The notes under the pieces were generated by a model. The model worked only from the letters and a program-made list of their open reading frames with translations, made no database searches and was not told where the DNA came from. Shown here in pieces: positions 53,605 through 63,231 of a stretch of DNA of 64,000 nt. This DNA is from an uncultured Bacteroidota bacterium (GTDB lineage Bacteria; Bacteroidota; Bacteroidia; 2-12-FULL-35-15). Where the stretch lies: the NCBI GenBank assembly GCA_903926385.1, contig CAIYIS010000059.1:124001-188000 (forward strand), read 5' to 3'. Made by a program: the position numbers and the translations under genes. Within the stretch, counting starts at the first letter, position 1. Every line of letters begins with the position of its first letter.

Positions 53605-55731
53605 CTATTTACTTCTTTTCTTAAACTCATTAATACCTTCGTCAAGCCAGGATATGTATTTATTAATATCAGGGTCGTAGTGAGCGGTAACCGAAGTAAG
53701 CATTTGCTCTTTATTATCAATTAATATATACTGAGGTTGTGTGTTGGTTTGATATTTCTCAGCTTGCAGATAGCTCCAGTGATTGCCAATTGTATTTATT
53801 TTAAAATCGCGGTCACCAAGCTTTTTAACAGCTTTTTCGTTTTCAGGTAACTCAGTTTTGTCATCCACATAAAGCGAAACCAACACCACATCGTTGCGCA
53901 ATCGTTTGTCCACATCAGGGTTTGTCCACACCTGTGATTCCATTTTACGACAGTTAACACAAGCCCACCCTGTAAAGTCGAGCATAAGTGGTTTTCCAAC
54001 TTTTCTAGCATAAGCAAGCGCTTCGTCATAATTATGAAAGCAAGGCAAATCGTTCGGACAGTGCTCCTTTTTATGGTCGGTGGTTGTGGTGGTATTTGTA
54101 AAAGCAGTTGTGTTTTTAGAACCACCAATTCCATTGGGGCTTTCGGAGTAAAAATCAGGAGGAGGAAATCCGCTTATTAATTTAAGAGGAGCTCCCCACA
54201 TGCCGGGAATTAAATAAAGCACAAATGAAAAGGTTATGATGGCAAAAAATAAACGAGTTACAGATACGTGTTTCACTTCGCTATCGTGTGCAAATTTTAT
54301 CCATCCCATAAGGTAAATACCCATCAATGCGAAAATAACAATCCAGAGCGCGATAAATATTTCGCGGGTAAGAATTCCAGCTTGTACCACCAAATCAGCG
54401 TTGGAAGCAAATTTGAGAGCAAGGGCGAGTTCTAAAAATCCTAACACTACTTTTACAGAGTTTAACCAGCCTCCTGATTTAGGCAATGAATTAAGCCAAC
54501 CCGGAAAAGCAGCAAACATCCCAAAAGGAAGGGCAAGTGCAGTAGAAAATCCTAACATGCCCCAGAAAGGGCCTTTCAAACCTCCGTTAACAGCGGCATC
54601 CACCAGCAATGTTCCAATGATGGGTCCTGTACACGAAAACGAAACAAGGGATAAAGTGAATGCCATAAAAAAAATTCCAATCAGCCCTCCTTTGTCGCTT
54701 TTGGAGTCCATCTTGTTTACAAAGGCTGATGGCAAAACAATTTCGAAAGCACCCAAAAAGGAGATGGCGAAAACAACAAGCAATAAAAAGAATGCAATAT
54801 TGAACCAAACATTGGTGGATAGTGCATTTAATGCGTCCGGTCCGAAAATGGTGGTAACACCTAATCCTAATATTACATAAATAACGATAATAGAAGCTGC
54901 GTATATGAATGCGTTCGAAATTCCTTTGGCTTTTGTTTTACTTTGTTTGGTAAAAAAACTTACAGTCATAGGTATCATTGGGAAAACACATGGAGTAAGT
55001 AATGCAGCTAATCCACCTAAAAATCCGAGAATAAAAATTCCCATCCAACTTCTGCCTTTAGTAGATTCAGAACTGCTCCCTTTAGTCGTTTCGGTCACCT
55101 CCGTTTTTGATTTGGTTGCAGAGTCGGAAACGGCTGCAGTCGGCATGGCCGAAATATTGTTTCTGGACTTAAAGATTTCAAATATTTTGTTGGAATCAAT
55201 ATTGCTTTCTGCCGCTACTACCGTATTACTAGATACAGGGGTGATTGCAGAAGTAGAGCAAGGAACAAATCCGTTAACTTTAAAAGAAAAATCCACTGTT
55301 TCCGGAGGAAGACACTGGGTTTCGTTACAAACCATAAATTCTAAACTTCCCTTCAGGTCAAACGCTTTGTCAGATTTTAATTTGATTTTCTGAGTAAACA
55401 TAGCTTCGTTTTCAAAGAAATTAATTTCAAATCCCCACACAGGTTCCATTTTCTTAATCAGAGTTTTTTCGGTAGGCGTTCCCACCAATTCGTAATTTGG
55501 AGATTTGGTGAATTTAATGGAAGTGGGTACAGGTCCGTCATCACCATAAGATTTTTGCCCGTAAAGATGCCAGTTTGCATCCACTTTGGCATGTAATAAA
55601 AGATTAGCCTCGCAGTCACTTGTCTTCTTTACCGAAAAATCCCATTTTACAGGATGCATTATTTGAGCTCCGGCTCGGTTAAAAAAAAGAATGCATGCTA
55701 TTAATAAACTCAGTTTTAAAATTTTCTTCAT
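53605..55731 (-). CDS. dsbD: DsbD-like thiol:disulfide interchange protein
   Basis: Carries electrons from cytosolic thioredoxin across the inner membrane to periplasmic proteins. 708 residues: signal peptide; an N-terminal DsbD-alpha-like domain (25-155, with CNETQCLPPETVDF); a Ser/Thr/Glu linker (about 165-230); eight membrane segments of the CcdA type with TPCVFPMIPMTVSFF and SCTGPIIGTLL, the cysteine pair of the membrane step; and a C-terminal thioredoxin fold with CVNC (Cys591/Cys594 in GWACVNCRKM). Last gene of the pabB-tilS-190-residue-dsbD operon, 7 bases after its neighbour. Symbol given by family, not proven orthology. Confidence 0.9.
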   Translation of the reverse strand: MKKILKLSLLIACILFFNRAGAQIMHPVKWDFSVKKTSDCEANLLLHAKVDANWHLYGQKSYGDDGPVPTSIKFTKSPNYELVGTPTEKTLIKKMEPVWGFEINFFENEAMFTQKIKLKSDKAFDLKGSLEFMVCNETQCLPPETVDFSFKVNGFVPCSTSAITPVSSNTVVAAESNIDSNKIFEIFKSRNNISAMPTAAVSDSATKSKTEVTETTKGSSSESTKGRSWMGIFILGFLGGLAALLTPCVFPMIPMTVSFFTKQSKTKAKGISNAFIYAASIIVIYVILGLGVTTIFGPDALNALSTNVWFNIAFFLLLVVFAISFLGAFEIVLPSAFVNKMDSKSDKGGLIGIFFMAFTLSLVSFSCTGPIIGTLLVDAAVNGGLKGPFWGMLGFSTALALPFGMFAAFPGWLNSLPKSGGWLNSVKVVLGFLELALALKFASNADLVVQAGILTREIFIALWIVIFALMGIYLMGWIKFAHDSEVKHVSVTRLFFAIITFSFVLYLIPGMWGAPLKLISGFPPPDFYSESPNGIGGSKNTTAFTNTTTTTDHKKEHCPNDLPCFHNYDEALAYARKVGKPLMLDFTGWACVNCRKMESQVWTNPDVDKRLRNDVVLVSLYVDDKTELPENEKAVKKLGDRDFKINTIGNHWSYLQAEKYQTNTQPQYILIDNKEQMLTSVTAHYDPDINKYISWLDEGINEFKKRSK

Positions 55732-55738
55732 AAAATTG

Positions 55739-56281
55739 CTACGCTTTAGTGTTTGCCATTATTTGTTTAATCACATTAGCCAATTCTTCTGCTTTTTGGC
55801 TTCCTACACGGTACTTCAGTCCATCCTTATCTGTTATTTCTACTGCGTCATTTCCTTGAGTAAAGAATCTGATTCTGTTTTTAAAGTGTAAATTATACAC
55901 CGGGCGATTTAATAGGTATTTACTGTATTTTACTTTTTTTATTTCAATAATACTGTTCAAGTCAATTTTAACCTTGCGCGATGTCCAAAGCCCATCAAGG
56001 ATTAAACTATTACCAACAATTTTGGTGTGAAGATGAAGGACAAAAATCAAAATGAGGGAAAGCAACATTAAAATTAAGCCCATTAAAAAGAATAGTTGTC
56101 CGGAATCTTCACCTACTGGAGAAGATGGGATTTCTATGGCATTAGCAACTTCAAGAGGTTTCGGATTTTCGCTCCAGTAATATAGTATAAAACAAAAAAG
56201 GGCCAATACAGTTCGCCATATAATAGCCCACTTATTATAACCTATATATTGTTTTTCTTCAAAAAGTATATCGTTGTCCAT
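55739..56281 (-). CDS. PH-like membrane protein of unknown function
   Basis: I choose the start at 56281 (180 residues, MDNDILFEEKQYIGYNKW): a GAGGTGA ribosome-binding site sits just before it, whereas the longer frame from 56311 would overlap tilS. Two membrane helices (about 20-38 and 62-85) and a C-terminal beta-rich part (LILDGLWTSRKVKIDLNSI, AVEITDKDGLKYRVGSQ) typical of bacterial PH-like domains. Role unknown. It sits between tilS and dsbD with 13 and 7 base gaps. Confidence 0.75.
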   Translation of the reverse strand: MDNDILFEEKQYIGYNKWAIIWRTVLALFCFILYYWSENPKPLEVANAIEIPSSPVGEDSGQLFFLMGLILMLLSLILIFVLHLHTKIVGNSLILDGLWTSRKVKIDLNSIIEIKKVKYSKYLLNRPVYNLHFKNRIRFFTQGNDAVEITDKDGLKYRVGSQKAEELANVIKQIMANTKA

Positions 56282-56294
56282 ATTCACCTCAAAG

Positions 56295-57653
56295 TTACGA
56301 TGCTTCTGCAATACTACAAAAAAATATTTTCTTTGTTTTTGATGTTATCTTAAATCGGTCATCAATTCTTAAGCCAATAACCCAGGCTATTTTGTTATCA
56401 GAAATGAGTACTCTGGTATTCTCTTTCTGGTTCAAAGGTAATTTTTTATCAATAAAGAAATCACTTAACTTCTTTTTTCCTTTCATGCCAAGCGGAAAAA
56501 AGGAGTCTCCTTGCTTCCATTTCCTTATCACAAGCGGAAATGTGAGTTTTTCCAAATCCAATGATGCAGTTTTGATATCGTGAGATAATTCCGAATCAAC
56601 ATTCAATATTTTATATTGAAGCGAGAAGGTATTCACTTGGCTTTCTTTTTGGTTTTTCTTAACTAGAATTTTTTCCTCGTCTTTTCCTCTTTGTGATTTA
56701 TTAAAGGTCTCCTTTGTGCGAGGTTCGATTATTAGAAATTTACGATCTTTAATTAATCGGTGAGTTGGAGAAAGAAATTGCTTACCTGAATTTCCGTTCA
56801 ATGATTTCTCAATTTCTAGGGTTGTTGCAGCATTGAAATTATATGGTTTTAAAAATTCATATAAATAAGGAGATAGAATTTCTAGTTCTTTTAGTTTGTC
56901 AATTGAAAGGTTGGTCGCTCCAGTATCATTGCTTTCAACAATAAACGAACGTTTGTTTTCGATTTCTGCCCTGTAAATTATTTCTACATGCTTTAACCGA
57001 TTTATGTTTTCTAAAATACCAAATTCGAAATTTGGATTCAACTCCTTAAGAAGTGGAATAACATGATGTCTGATTCTATTTCTTAAATATTTGTCAGAAC
57101 TATTACTGCTATCTTCTCTAAAAGCAATTTTTTCGGAAGCCGCAAACTTGCTTAGTTCCGCTTTAGTAGCGAAAAGAAGGGGCCTGATTATTTTTCCTTG
57201 CTTTGGCAAAATTCCATGAAGCCCTGCAATTCCTGTCCCACGAATCAGATTAATGAAAAAAGTTTCCGTTGAGTCATCCTGATGGTGAGCTGTGGCAATG
57301 TATGTAAAGTTGTGCTTTTTCCTCAATTCATCAAAACACTCGTAGCGAATTGCTCGAGCTGCCATCTGTATGGACACAGATTCTTTTTTTGAAATAATTT
57401 TTGTGTTAAATTTCTTACTGAAAAAAGGAACGTTATACTTCAAAGCAAGATTTTGAACAAATGACTCATCACCATCACTCTCTTTTCCCCTAAGCTGAAA
57501 ATTACAATGAGCAATGGCAAATCGAAATTTTGCTCTGAAAAATAATTCGCACATTACAACAGAATCAACTCCTCCGCTGACAGCAATAAGAATGTATTCT
57601 TCAGAAGAAAAGAGATGAGTATTCTTAATATGTGCCTTAAATTGTTTTAGCAT
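56295..57653 (-). CDS. tilS: tRNA(Ile)-lysidine synthetase
   Basis: TilS attaches lysine to C34 of the tRNA-Ile that reads AUA, an essential reaction. 452 residues: PP-loop SGGVDS (residues 26-31), HCNFQLRGKESDGDE with the conserved substrate residues (near 70-85), TAHHQDDSTETFFINLIRGTG (about 120-140), a central helical region and a C-terminal substrate-binding domain (from about 370, FPLVIRKWKQGDSFFPLGMKG). Length is normal. In the operon it follows pabB by 35 bases. Confidence 0.95.
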   Translation of the reverse strand: MLKQFKAHIKNTHLFSSEEYILIAVSGGVDSVVMCELFFRAKFRFAIAHCNFQLRGKESDGDESFVQNLALKYNVPFFSKKFNTKIISKKESVSIQMAARAIRYECFDELRKKHNFTYIATAHHQDDSTETFFINLIRGTGIAGLHGILPKQGKIIRPLLFATKAELSKFAASEKIAFREDSSNSSDKYLRNRIRHHVIPLLKELNPNFEFGILENINRLKHVEIIYRAEIENKRSFIVESNDTGATNLSIDKLKELEILSPYLYEFLKPYNFNAATTLEIEKSLNGNSGKQFLSPTHRLIKDRKFLIIEPRTKETFNKSQRGKDEEKILVKKNQKESQVNTFSLQYKILNVDSELSHDIKTASLDLEKLTFPLVIRKWKQGDSFFPLGMKGKKKLSDFFIDKKLPLNQKENTRVLISDNKIAWVIGLRIDDRFKITSKTKKIFFCSIAEAS

Positions 57654-57688
57654 CTGCCAAAATTAGCGCTTTTGTTTAATAAAGTTGA

Positions 57689-58999
57689 TTAATTTTCATC
57701 TCTTAATACTTCATACATTGCTTTGGCCTTTAACATACATTCCTCGTATTCTGACTCCGCGTCCGACTTATCTGTTATCGCACTTCCGGTCATAAACGAC
57801 AAATATTCTTTAGTTGAATTATAGAGTATGCTTCTGATAACAACATTAAAATCGAAATCACCTTCTGGAGTAATGCATCCGATAGCACCAGAATACAACC
57901 CACGTTTAGTGCTCTCGAATTCTTCTATGAGTTTCATGGCACTCACTTTTGGAGCTCCTGTCATAGATCCCATAGGAAAGGTGGCCTTAAGAATATCTGT
58001 AAATGAAATGCCTTCTTTTAATTCACAACTTACAGTGGATATTAATTGGTGTACCTGTTTAAAGGTATATAAACCGAACAATTCCTCCACTTTAACCGAT
58101 CCCGCTTTTGCGATTTTTGATAAGTCATTTCTAACTAAATCAACAATCATAACATTTTCGCTTCGTTCCTTTTCGTTATTGTAAAGTTCTTGTTTTAGTC
58201 GTTCATCTTCCATACTGTTTTTCGAACGTTTCGCAGTACCTTTAATTGGCTGTGAAATTAGCTTACTTCCTTCCTTTTTAATGAAACGTTCGGGACTGGC
58301 ACACACGACAAAAAGGTCATTAAATCGGCAGTAGGCAGAAAATGGAGCTTCTGATATTTTGTTTAATTTGTTATAAATATCGACTGTATTTATTTTTGCT
58401 TGTTTGGCATAAAATTCCTGACAGAAGTTAATTTCGTAAATATTTCCTCGCTTTATATGCTCTTTTAATTTCTCCACCTTACTTATGTATTCTTCCTTGG
58501 AAATTTTAGGTAGGATATTTAGCTGTGAGTTGTGGTGTTTTTTATGTGCGGAAGTATTAGAAATGCTCAAGAAATATGCTTTCTCTGCTGTTTCTTTTGA
58601 AATAAAACTATCATCATAATAAATTGTAACGAACTCGGAACAAAATTTCAAAACGATATCAGGGGCAAATAAATTAACCAATGGGAATAATAAATGATCA
58701 GAGTTATTTGATTCTAAAGTTTCGAAATGATTTTTTAGGTCGTAGGTGATATAGCCAAAAGCCCATCTATTGCTTGAATTTAGAAACCTTTGGGTTTCTT
58801 CTTTTAATTCAGAAGGATTGTTCGTGATAATTTGTTCTTGTTTACCCAAAGCAACCAAGCCGTTGAACGATGAAGAGTCGAGAGGTGCATCTGAATGGTT
58901 AGAGTTGAATACACACAAGTGCTCATATTCCCTTTGCAGCACATCGATATTAATCGTTGGCCTATCTTCTTTGAGTGTGTATTTAATCTCTTTTTGCAT
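57689..58999 (-). CDS. pabB: Aminodeoxychorismate synthase component I
   Basis: Converts chorismate (with ammonia from a PabA-type glutaminase) to aminodeoxychorismate for folate. 436 residues of the TrpE/PabB fold. The diagnostic motif is PIKGTAKR with Lys253: anthranilate synthases have Ala where PabB has Lys, so this is PabB. Further motifs: GNIYEINFCQEF, VCASPERFIK, ENVMIVDLVRNDLSK, FPMGSMTGAPKVSAM, GLYSGAIGCITPEGDFD. No pabA or pabC is adjacent. First gene of the four-gene operon, divergent from mraZ. Confidence 0.93.
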   Translation of the reverse strand: MQKEIKYTLKEDRPTINIDVLQREYEHLCVFNSNHSDAPLDSSSFNGLVALGKQEQIITNNPSELKEETQRFLNSSNRWAFGYITYDLKNHFETLESNNSDHLLFPLVNLFAPDIVLKFCSEFVTIYYDDSFISKETAEKAYFLSISNTSAHKKHHNSQLNILPKISKEEYISKVEKLKEHIKRGNIYEINFCQEFYAKQAKINTVDIYNKLNKISEAPFSAYCRFNDLFVVCASPERFIKKEGSKLISQPIKGTAKRSKNSMEDERLKQELYNNEKERSENVMIVDLVRNDLSKIAKAGSVKVEELFGLYTFKQVHQLISTVSCELKEGISFTDILKATFPMGSMTGAPKVSAMKLIEEFESTKRGLYSGAIGCITPEGDFDFNVVIRSILYNSTKEYLSFMTGSAITDKSDAESEYEECMLKAKAMYEVLRDEN

Positions 59000-59039
59000 T
59001 TTACTTATTCTGAAACTCCTTTCATTATCCTTCTGCGTG

Positions 59040-59047
59040 CGAAATTA
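59040..59047 (-). promoter_or_regulatory. -7 box for the pabB operon
   Basis: TAATTTCG on the minus strand (TAnnTTCG form), 41 bases before the start; the leader carries an AAAGGAG. Confidence 0.5.
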
Positions 59048-59230
59048 AAAAAATTACTGAGGTGATTTTATAAATATTCCTTTCAAAACGATTTTCGTAA
59101 TGAACATTAAGAAATCAAAAAACATTCGAAAGTGGCCATTGTAAAATAGCTGAAGAACCATCCAGCAAAGAGGTACAGCTGTTTGAATGTTCAATTTGTA
59201 AATGTTAGAAACAAGAAAGTTTTCAACAAA

Positions 59231-59255
59231 GTGGGAAAATGTGGGTTAAAGTGGG
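59231..59255 (+). promoter_or_regulatory. MraZ operator, three direct GTGGG repeats
   Basis: GTGGG at 59231, 59241 and 59251, an exact 10-base step, just upstream of an AT-rich -7-like TATTTTTA (59261-59268). MraZ is known to bind tandem TGGG-type repeats at about one helical turn spacing upstream of its own gene, so autoregulation is likely. Confidence 0.8.
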
Positions 59256-59294
59256 AAATTTATTTTTATTTTTACACCGCAAAAAGAAATAGAA

Positions 59295-59759
59295 ATGAAT
59301 AGCTTATTTGGAGTTTATGAATGTAGTGCTGATGCGAAGGGACGTGTCATGCTTCCCATTGCGTTCAAAAAACAGCTGACCAAAGAGCTTAAGGATGGTT
59401 TTGTTCTCAAAAGAAGCATCTTCAGTAAGTCACTTGAACTTTATCCGTTAGGGACTTGGAATGAAATGGTGCGTGAAGTGAATAAGTTGAACAAGTTTGT
59501 AAAAAAGAATGTAGAGTTTATACGAATGTTCAATTATGGTGTAGTGCCTGTAGATTTGGATGCTTCGGGTCGTATTCTCATATCTAAAGATATGATGAGT
59601 TTTTCAAAAATTAGCAAAGATATTGTGATGGCAGCAGCAGGAGATCGTATAGAAATATGGGACAAGAAATCATACGAACGATTTATTAATAGTAGTACTG
59701 CAGATTTCGAAAAACTTGCAGAGGATGTAATGGGTGCAATAGTGCCTTCTAATAACTAA
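59295..59759 (+). CDS. mraZ: Transcriptional regulator and division protein MraZ
   Basis: 154 residues with two SpoVT-AbrB-like DNA-binding modules: the first has ECSADAKGRVMLPIAFKKQL (about 9-28), the second PVDLDASGRILISKDMM (about 81-97). MraZ represses or tunes the dcw operon that it heads. It is divergent from pabB, and its stop is 8 bases before the rsmH start. The binding sites at 59231-59255 lie where an autoregulator should bind. Confidence 0.96.
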   Translation: MNSLFGVYECSADAKGRVMLPIAFKKQLTKELKDGFVLKRSIFSKSLELYPLGTWNEMVREVNKLNKFVKKNVEFIRMFNYGVVPVDLDASGRILISKDMMSFSKISKDIVMAAAGDRIEIWDKKSYERFINSSTADFEKLAEDVMGAIVPSNN

Positions 59760-59766
59760 ACGCTAG

Positions 59767-60663
59767 ATGGAATATCATAACCCAGTCCTTTTGAAAGAGT
59801 CCATTGAAGGTTTAAATATTAATCCAAAGGGGATCTATGTGGATGTAACATTTGGTGGAGGTGGGCATTCTCGAGAAATAATGAAGCATTTAACTTCCGG
59901 GAAACTTTTTGCATTTGATCAAGATGAAGACGCTTTAAAAAACAAAATTGAAGATGAGAGGTTTGTTTTGATAAAACAAAATTTTAAATATATAAAAAAC
60001 TATCTCAAAATGTATGGGGCTTTACCCGTGGATGGTGTGCTTGCGGATCTTGGCGTTTCGTCCCATCAGTTTGACGAAGCTGAAAGAGGGTTCTCAATCC
60101 GATTTGATTCGTTTTTAGACATGAGGATGGATCGGAATACTAAGCAAACTGCATCTGAAGTTTTGAATACATACAATGAAGAAGACTTAAAACGCATTTT
60201 TAAATTATACGGGGAGGTAGATAATGCAGGAAGGTTGGCATATGCTGTTTTTCACTTTCGTAAAACTAAATCAATAGATACGGTTAATGATTTGAAATCT
60301 GCTATTGCGAATTGTGTGAAAAAGGGGCGTGAAAATCAGTATTACGCTCAGGTGTTTCAGGCCTTGCGCATCGAAGTAAATAAAGAGTTGGATGTGCTTC
60401 AAGAGTTATTGTTACAATCTCTTGATGTTTTGAAACCAGGTGGCAGGTTAGTGATTATAGCATATCATTCTCTTGAGGATAGGTTAGTGAAGAACTTTAT
60501 GAAAAGTGGGAAATTTGAAGGTGAAGTTGAGAAAGACTTCTTTGGAAATAAGCTTTCTCCATTTACACAGATTACGCGGAAACCAACAATGCCAAAACAA
60601 GAAGAGAAAGATTCTAACAGTAGAGCGCGGAGTGCCAAGTTAAGAGTAGCAGAAAAGATATAG
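59767..60663 (+). CDS. rsmH: 16S rRNA m4C1402 methyltransferase
   Basis: RsmH (MraW) methylates N4 of C1402 in the ribosomal P site using S-adenosylmethionine. 298 residues, normal length: HNPVLLKESIEGL at the start, SAM-binding DVTFGGGGHSREI (about 26-38), LADLGVSSHQFDEAERGFS (about 92-110), QVFQALRIEVNKELD and AYHSLEDRLVK near 220-236. Second gene of the dcw cluster. Confidence 0.97.
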   Translation: MEYHNPVLLKESIEGLNINPKGIYVDVTFGGGGHSREIMKHLTSGKLFAFDQDEDALKNKIEDERFVLIKQNFKYIKNYLKMYGALPVDGVLADLGVSSHQFDEAERGFSIRFDSFLDMRMDRNTKQTASEVLNTYNEEDLKRIFKLYGEVDNAGRLAYAVFHFRKTKSIDTVNDLKSAIANCVKKGRENQYYAQVFQALRIEVNKELDVLQELLLQSLDVLKPGGRLVIIAYHSLEDRLVKNFMKSGKFEGEVEKDFFGNKLSPFTQITRKPTMPKQEEKDSNSRARSAKLRVAEKI

Positions 60664-60672
60664 AGTGATTCC

Positions 60673-61080
60673 ATGGGAAATAGATTTAAAGAGGAGAAAA
60701 TAGAAGAAGAGCCAGTGATTGCCACAAAACAGACAAAGGATAATAAAGTTGTTCGTTCTGTTGGTAGTGTTATTAGTGGTAATTTTCTCTCAAAGGAGAC
60801 AACGCTAAAAAATTTGCCTTTTGTTTTTTTTCTGTCTTTTCTCTCTATATGCTATATAGCTAATGGTTACTATGCAGATGATCAGGTAAGAAAGGTGAAT
60901 AAGCTTACTAATGAAATAAAAGAATTGAGAACACAATATATTGTGGTGAAGGATTCGCTTGTAATAAAAAGTAAGCAAACGGAAGTAGCAAAAGCTCTAG
61001 CAAAGGAGCAAACGGGAATAAAAGAATCAGTGGTTCCTCCAAAAAAAATTATTATACAATCAGTGGTAGCATCAAAGTAA
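60673..61080 (+). CDS. ftsL: FtsL-like division protein
   Basis: 135 residues: a charged cytosolic N terminus (1-45), one membrane helix (about 52-70, FVFFLSFLSICYIANGY) and a periplasmic coiled coil (KVNKLTNEIKELRTQY onward). Sequence similarity to FtsL is always weak, so the call rests on size, topology and position between rsmH and the transpeptidase gene. FtsL joins FtsB and FtsQ at the division site. Confidence 0.85.
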   Translation: MGNRFKEEKIEEEPVIATKQTKDNKVVRSVGSVISGNFLSKETTLKNLPFVFFLSFLSICYIANGYYADDQVRKVNKLTNEIKELRTQYIVVKDSLVIKSKQTEVAKALAKEQTGIKESVVPPKKIIIQSVVASK

Positions 61081-61086
61081 AAGGTA

Positions 61087-63231
61087 TTGGAAATTAGAAA
61101 AGACATATTGTGGCGTGTATATATAGTGTACTTTCTTGTATGTGTGTTTGGTATTGCTATAATTTCAAAAATATTCATAATTCAATTTTCGGAAGGAGAT
61201 AGATGGAGGGCACAAGCTGAAAATTTTTCTACAAAGTATATAGATATTGAAGCGGTAAGAGGAAATATTTATGATGCTAATGGTAGCTTGTTAGCTACAT
61301 CGCTTCCATATTTCGAAGTTGGTATGGATGTGAATACTGATGCAATTACAAAAGAGATGTTTTATGATAATGTTGACTCGCTCGCGCTTTGTCTTTCTTC
61401 CATGTTTAAAGACAGAAACCAGAAAGAATACAAAAAGTATCTTGTTAAGGCTAGAAAAGATGGAGACAGGTGGCTCGTACTGCAAAGAGACGTTTCGTAT
61501 TCGGATTTACAGAAAATGAAGCGATTCCCGATTTTAAGAAAAGGTAAGAATCGTGGTGGTTTTATATATCTGCAAACGAACAAGCGTGAACGACCGTTTC
61601 AATTTCTTGCTGCTAGAACGATTGGGAAATTGAACGAAAATGGTACTGGAAAGTCATATGGTTTAGAGTCTTCGTATGACTCTGTTTTGTTGGGTAAAAG
61701 CGGGCATCGACTTATGCAAAAAATTGCTGGAAATGTCTGGCGCCCTATTAATGATGATAATGAAGTTGATCCGGAGGATGGGAATGACATTGTTTCAACC
61801 ATTGATATAAATGTTCAGGATGTTGCCGAAAATTCATTGCTTAATTGCTTGAAGAAACATGGTGCAGATCACGGGTGCTTGATACTAATGGAGATTAAAT
61901 CAGGAGAGATTAAGGCAATGGCGAATTTAACGAGAAACAATAAAGATACATCATCATATTTTGAAAATTTGAACTATGCAGTTGGAGCAGCTACTGAGCC
62001 CGGTTCTACATTTAAGTTAGCATCATTGATTTCAGCAATGGAAGATGGATATGTAGATCTAAATGATATTGTAGATATTGAAGATGGCACACATCAATAT
62101 TGTGACAGGATTATGAAAGACTCTCATCATCCTGAAGCTGGTCAAAATAAAATAACTGTACAACAATCTTTCGAGCTTTCTTCTAATGTTGGAGTTTCTA
62201 AAATCATCACAAGGTATTATTCAAAGGATCCTCAAAAATTTGTTGATCATTTGCTGAAAATGAATCTGGGTACACCTTTCAATACATGCATTCCTGGCGA
62301 AGCTTCACCATTTATTAAAAATACAAAAAATAAAAACTGGTCTTGTACTTCATTGCCTTGGATGAGTATTGGATATGAATTGACTTTATCTCCTCTGCAA
62401 ACATTAACTTTTTATAGCGCAGTTGCTAATAATGGTAGGATGGTAAAACCAATGTTCGTTAAAGAAATTCGCAAACAGGGCAAGACGATAAGAACATTTC
62501 AAACCGAAGTGCTTAATGAGGCAATATGTTCTCAATCTACAATTGTAAAGGCAAAAAAAATGATGGAAGGTGTTGTTCTGAATGGAACTGGAAAAGCTCT
62601 AAAAGCTTCCAATTATCGAATAGCTGGAAAAACAGGTACTGCACAACAAGCTAAAAAAGGTGGATACAAGGGCGATTTCAAAGTAACTTATCAGGCATCC
62701 TTTGTTGGATATTTCCCTGCTGAAAATCCAAAGTATTCATGTATTGTAGTTATAAGTGCACCGAGCGGTGATGCTTATTATGGTGGAGCAGTAGCTGGGC
62801 CAGTGTTCAGAGATGTTGCAGACAAAGTTTATTCAACAAGTCTAGAGATTCATAAAGAAATTAATCCTGCTATTCCTTCTTATGCAACAAGAGTTCCATC
62901 TGTGAAAAATGGATATCAATTCGAAATTGAAAATGTTTTGACAACGTTAAAGGTGAAGAATACGTCAAGTAATAATAAGGCTGAATGGGCTTCTGCGTCA
63001 ACAACCGATTCAACTTCTGTTTCACTTTCTTCAAAATGTATTGAAGAGAATTTAAAAAAAGGGATAATGCCAGATTTAAGAGGAATGACAGCTAAGGATG
63101 TGTTATATCTTTTAGAGAATAATAATTATTTGCGAGTGAAGTTAACCGGAAGTGGAGCTGTTTACTCACAATCATTATCTCCGGGAGAAGCATTTACGAA
63201 AGGTTCAAAAATAGAATTGACACTACTTTAA
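61087..63231 (+). CDS. ftsI: Division-specific penicillin-binding transpeptidase (FtsI/PBP3-like) with PASTA domain
   Basis: Cross-links septal peptidoglycan with FtsW. 714 residues: one N-terminal membrane anchor (about 10-28), a pedestal domain with the RGNIYDANGSLLATS motif, and a transpeptidase domain with active-site Ser307 in PGSTFK, the SSN triad in FELSSNVGVS, and KTG at residues 515-517. It ends in a single PASTA domain (about 655-714, MPDLRGMTAKDVLYLLEN). Start is a TTG at 61087, 6 bases after the ftsL stop. The stop overlaps the murE start by one base. Confidence 0.94.
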   Translation: MEIRKDILWRVYIVYFLVCVFGIAIISKIFIIQFSEGDRWRAQAENFSTKYIDIEAVRGNIYDANGSLLATSLPYFEVGMDVNTDAITKEMFYDNVDSLALCLSSMFKDRNQKEYKKYLVKARKDGDRWLVLQRDVSYSDLQKMKRFPILRKGKNRGGFIYLQTNKRERPFQFLAARTIGKLNENGTGKSYGLESSYDSVLLGKSGHRLMQKIAGNVWRPINDDNEVDPEDGNDIVSTIDINVQDVAENSLLNCLKKHGADHGCLILMEIKSGEIKAMANLTRNNKDTSSYFENLNYAVGAATEPGSTFKLASLISAMEDGYVDLNDIVDIEDGTHQYCDRIMKDSHHPEAGQNKITVQQSFELSSNVGVSKIITRYYSKDPQKFVDHLLKMNLGTPFNTCIPGEASPFIKNTKNKNWSCTSLPWMSIGYELTLSPLQTLTFYSAVANNGRMVKPMFVKEIRKQGKTIRTFQTEVLNEAICSQSTIVKAKKMMEGVVLNGTGKALKASNYRIAGKTGTAQQAKKGGYKGDFKVTYQASFVGYFPAENPKYSCIVVISAPSGDAYYGGAVAGPVFRDVADKVYSTSLEIHKEINPAIPSYATRVPSVKNGYQFEIENVLTTLKVKNTSSNNKAEWASASTTDSTSVSLSSKCIEENLKKGIMPDLRGMTAKDVLYLLENNNYLRVKLTGSGAVYSQSLSPGEAFTKGSKIELTLL

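Noticed and set aside
56282-56311. N-terminal extension of the PH-like membrane protein
   Set aside because: It would overlap tilS, while the ATG at 56281 has a good GAGGTGA ribosome-binding site.
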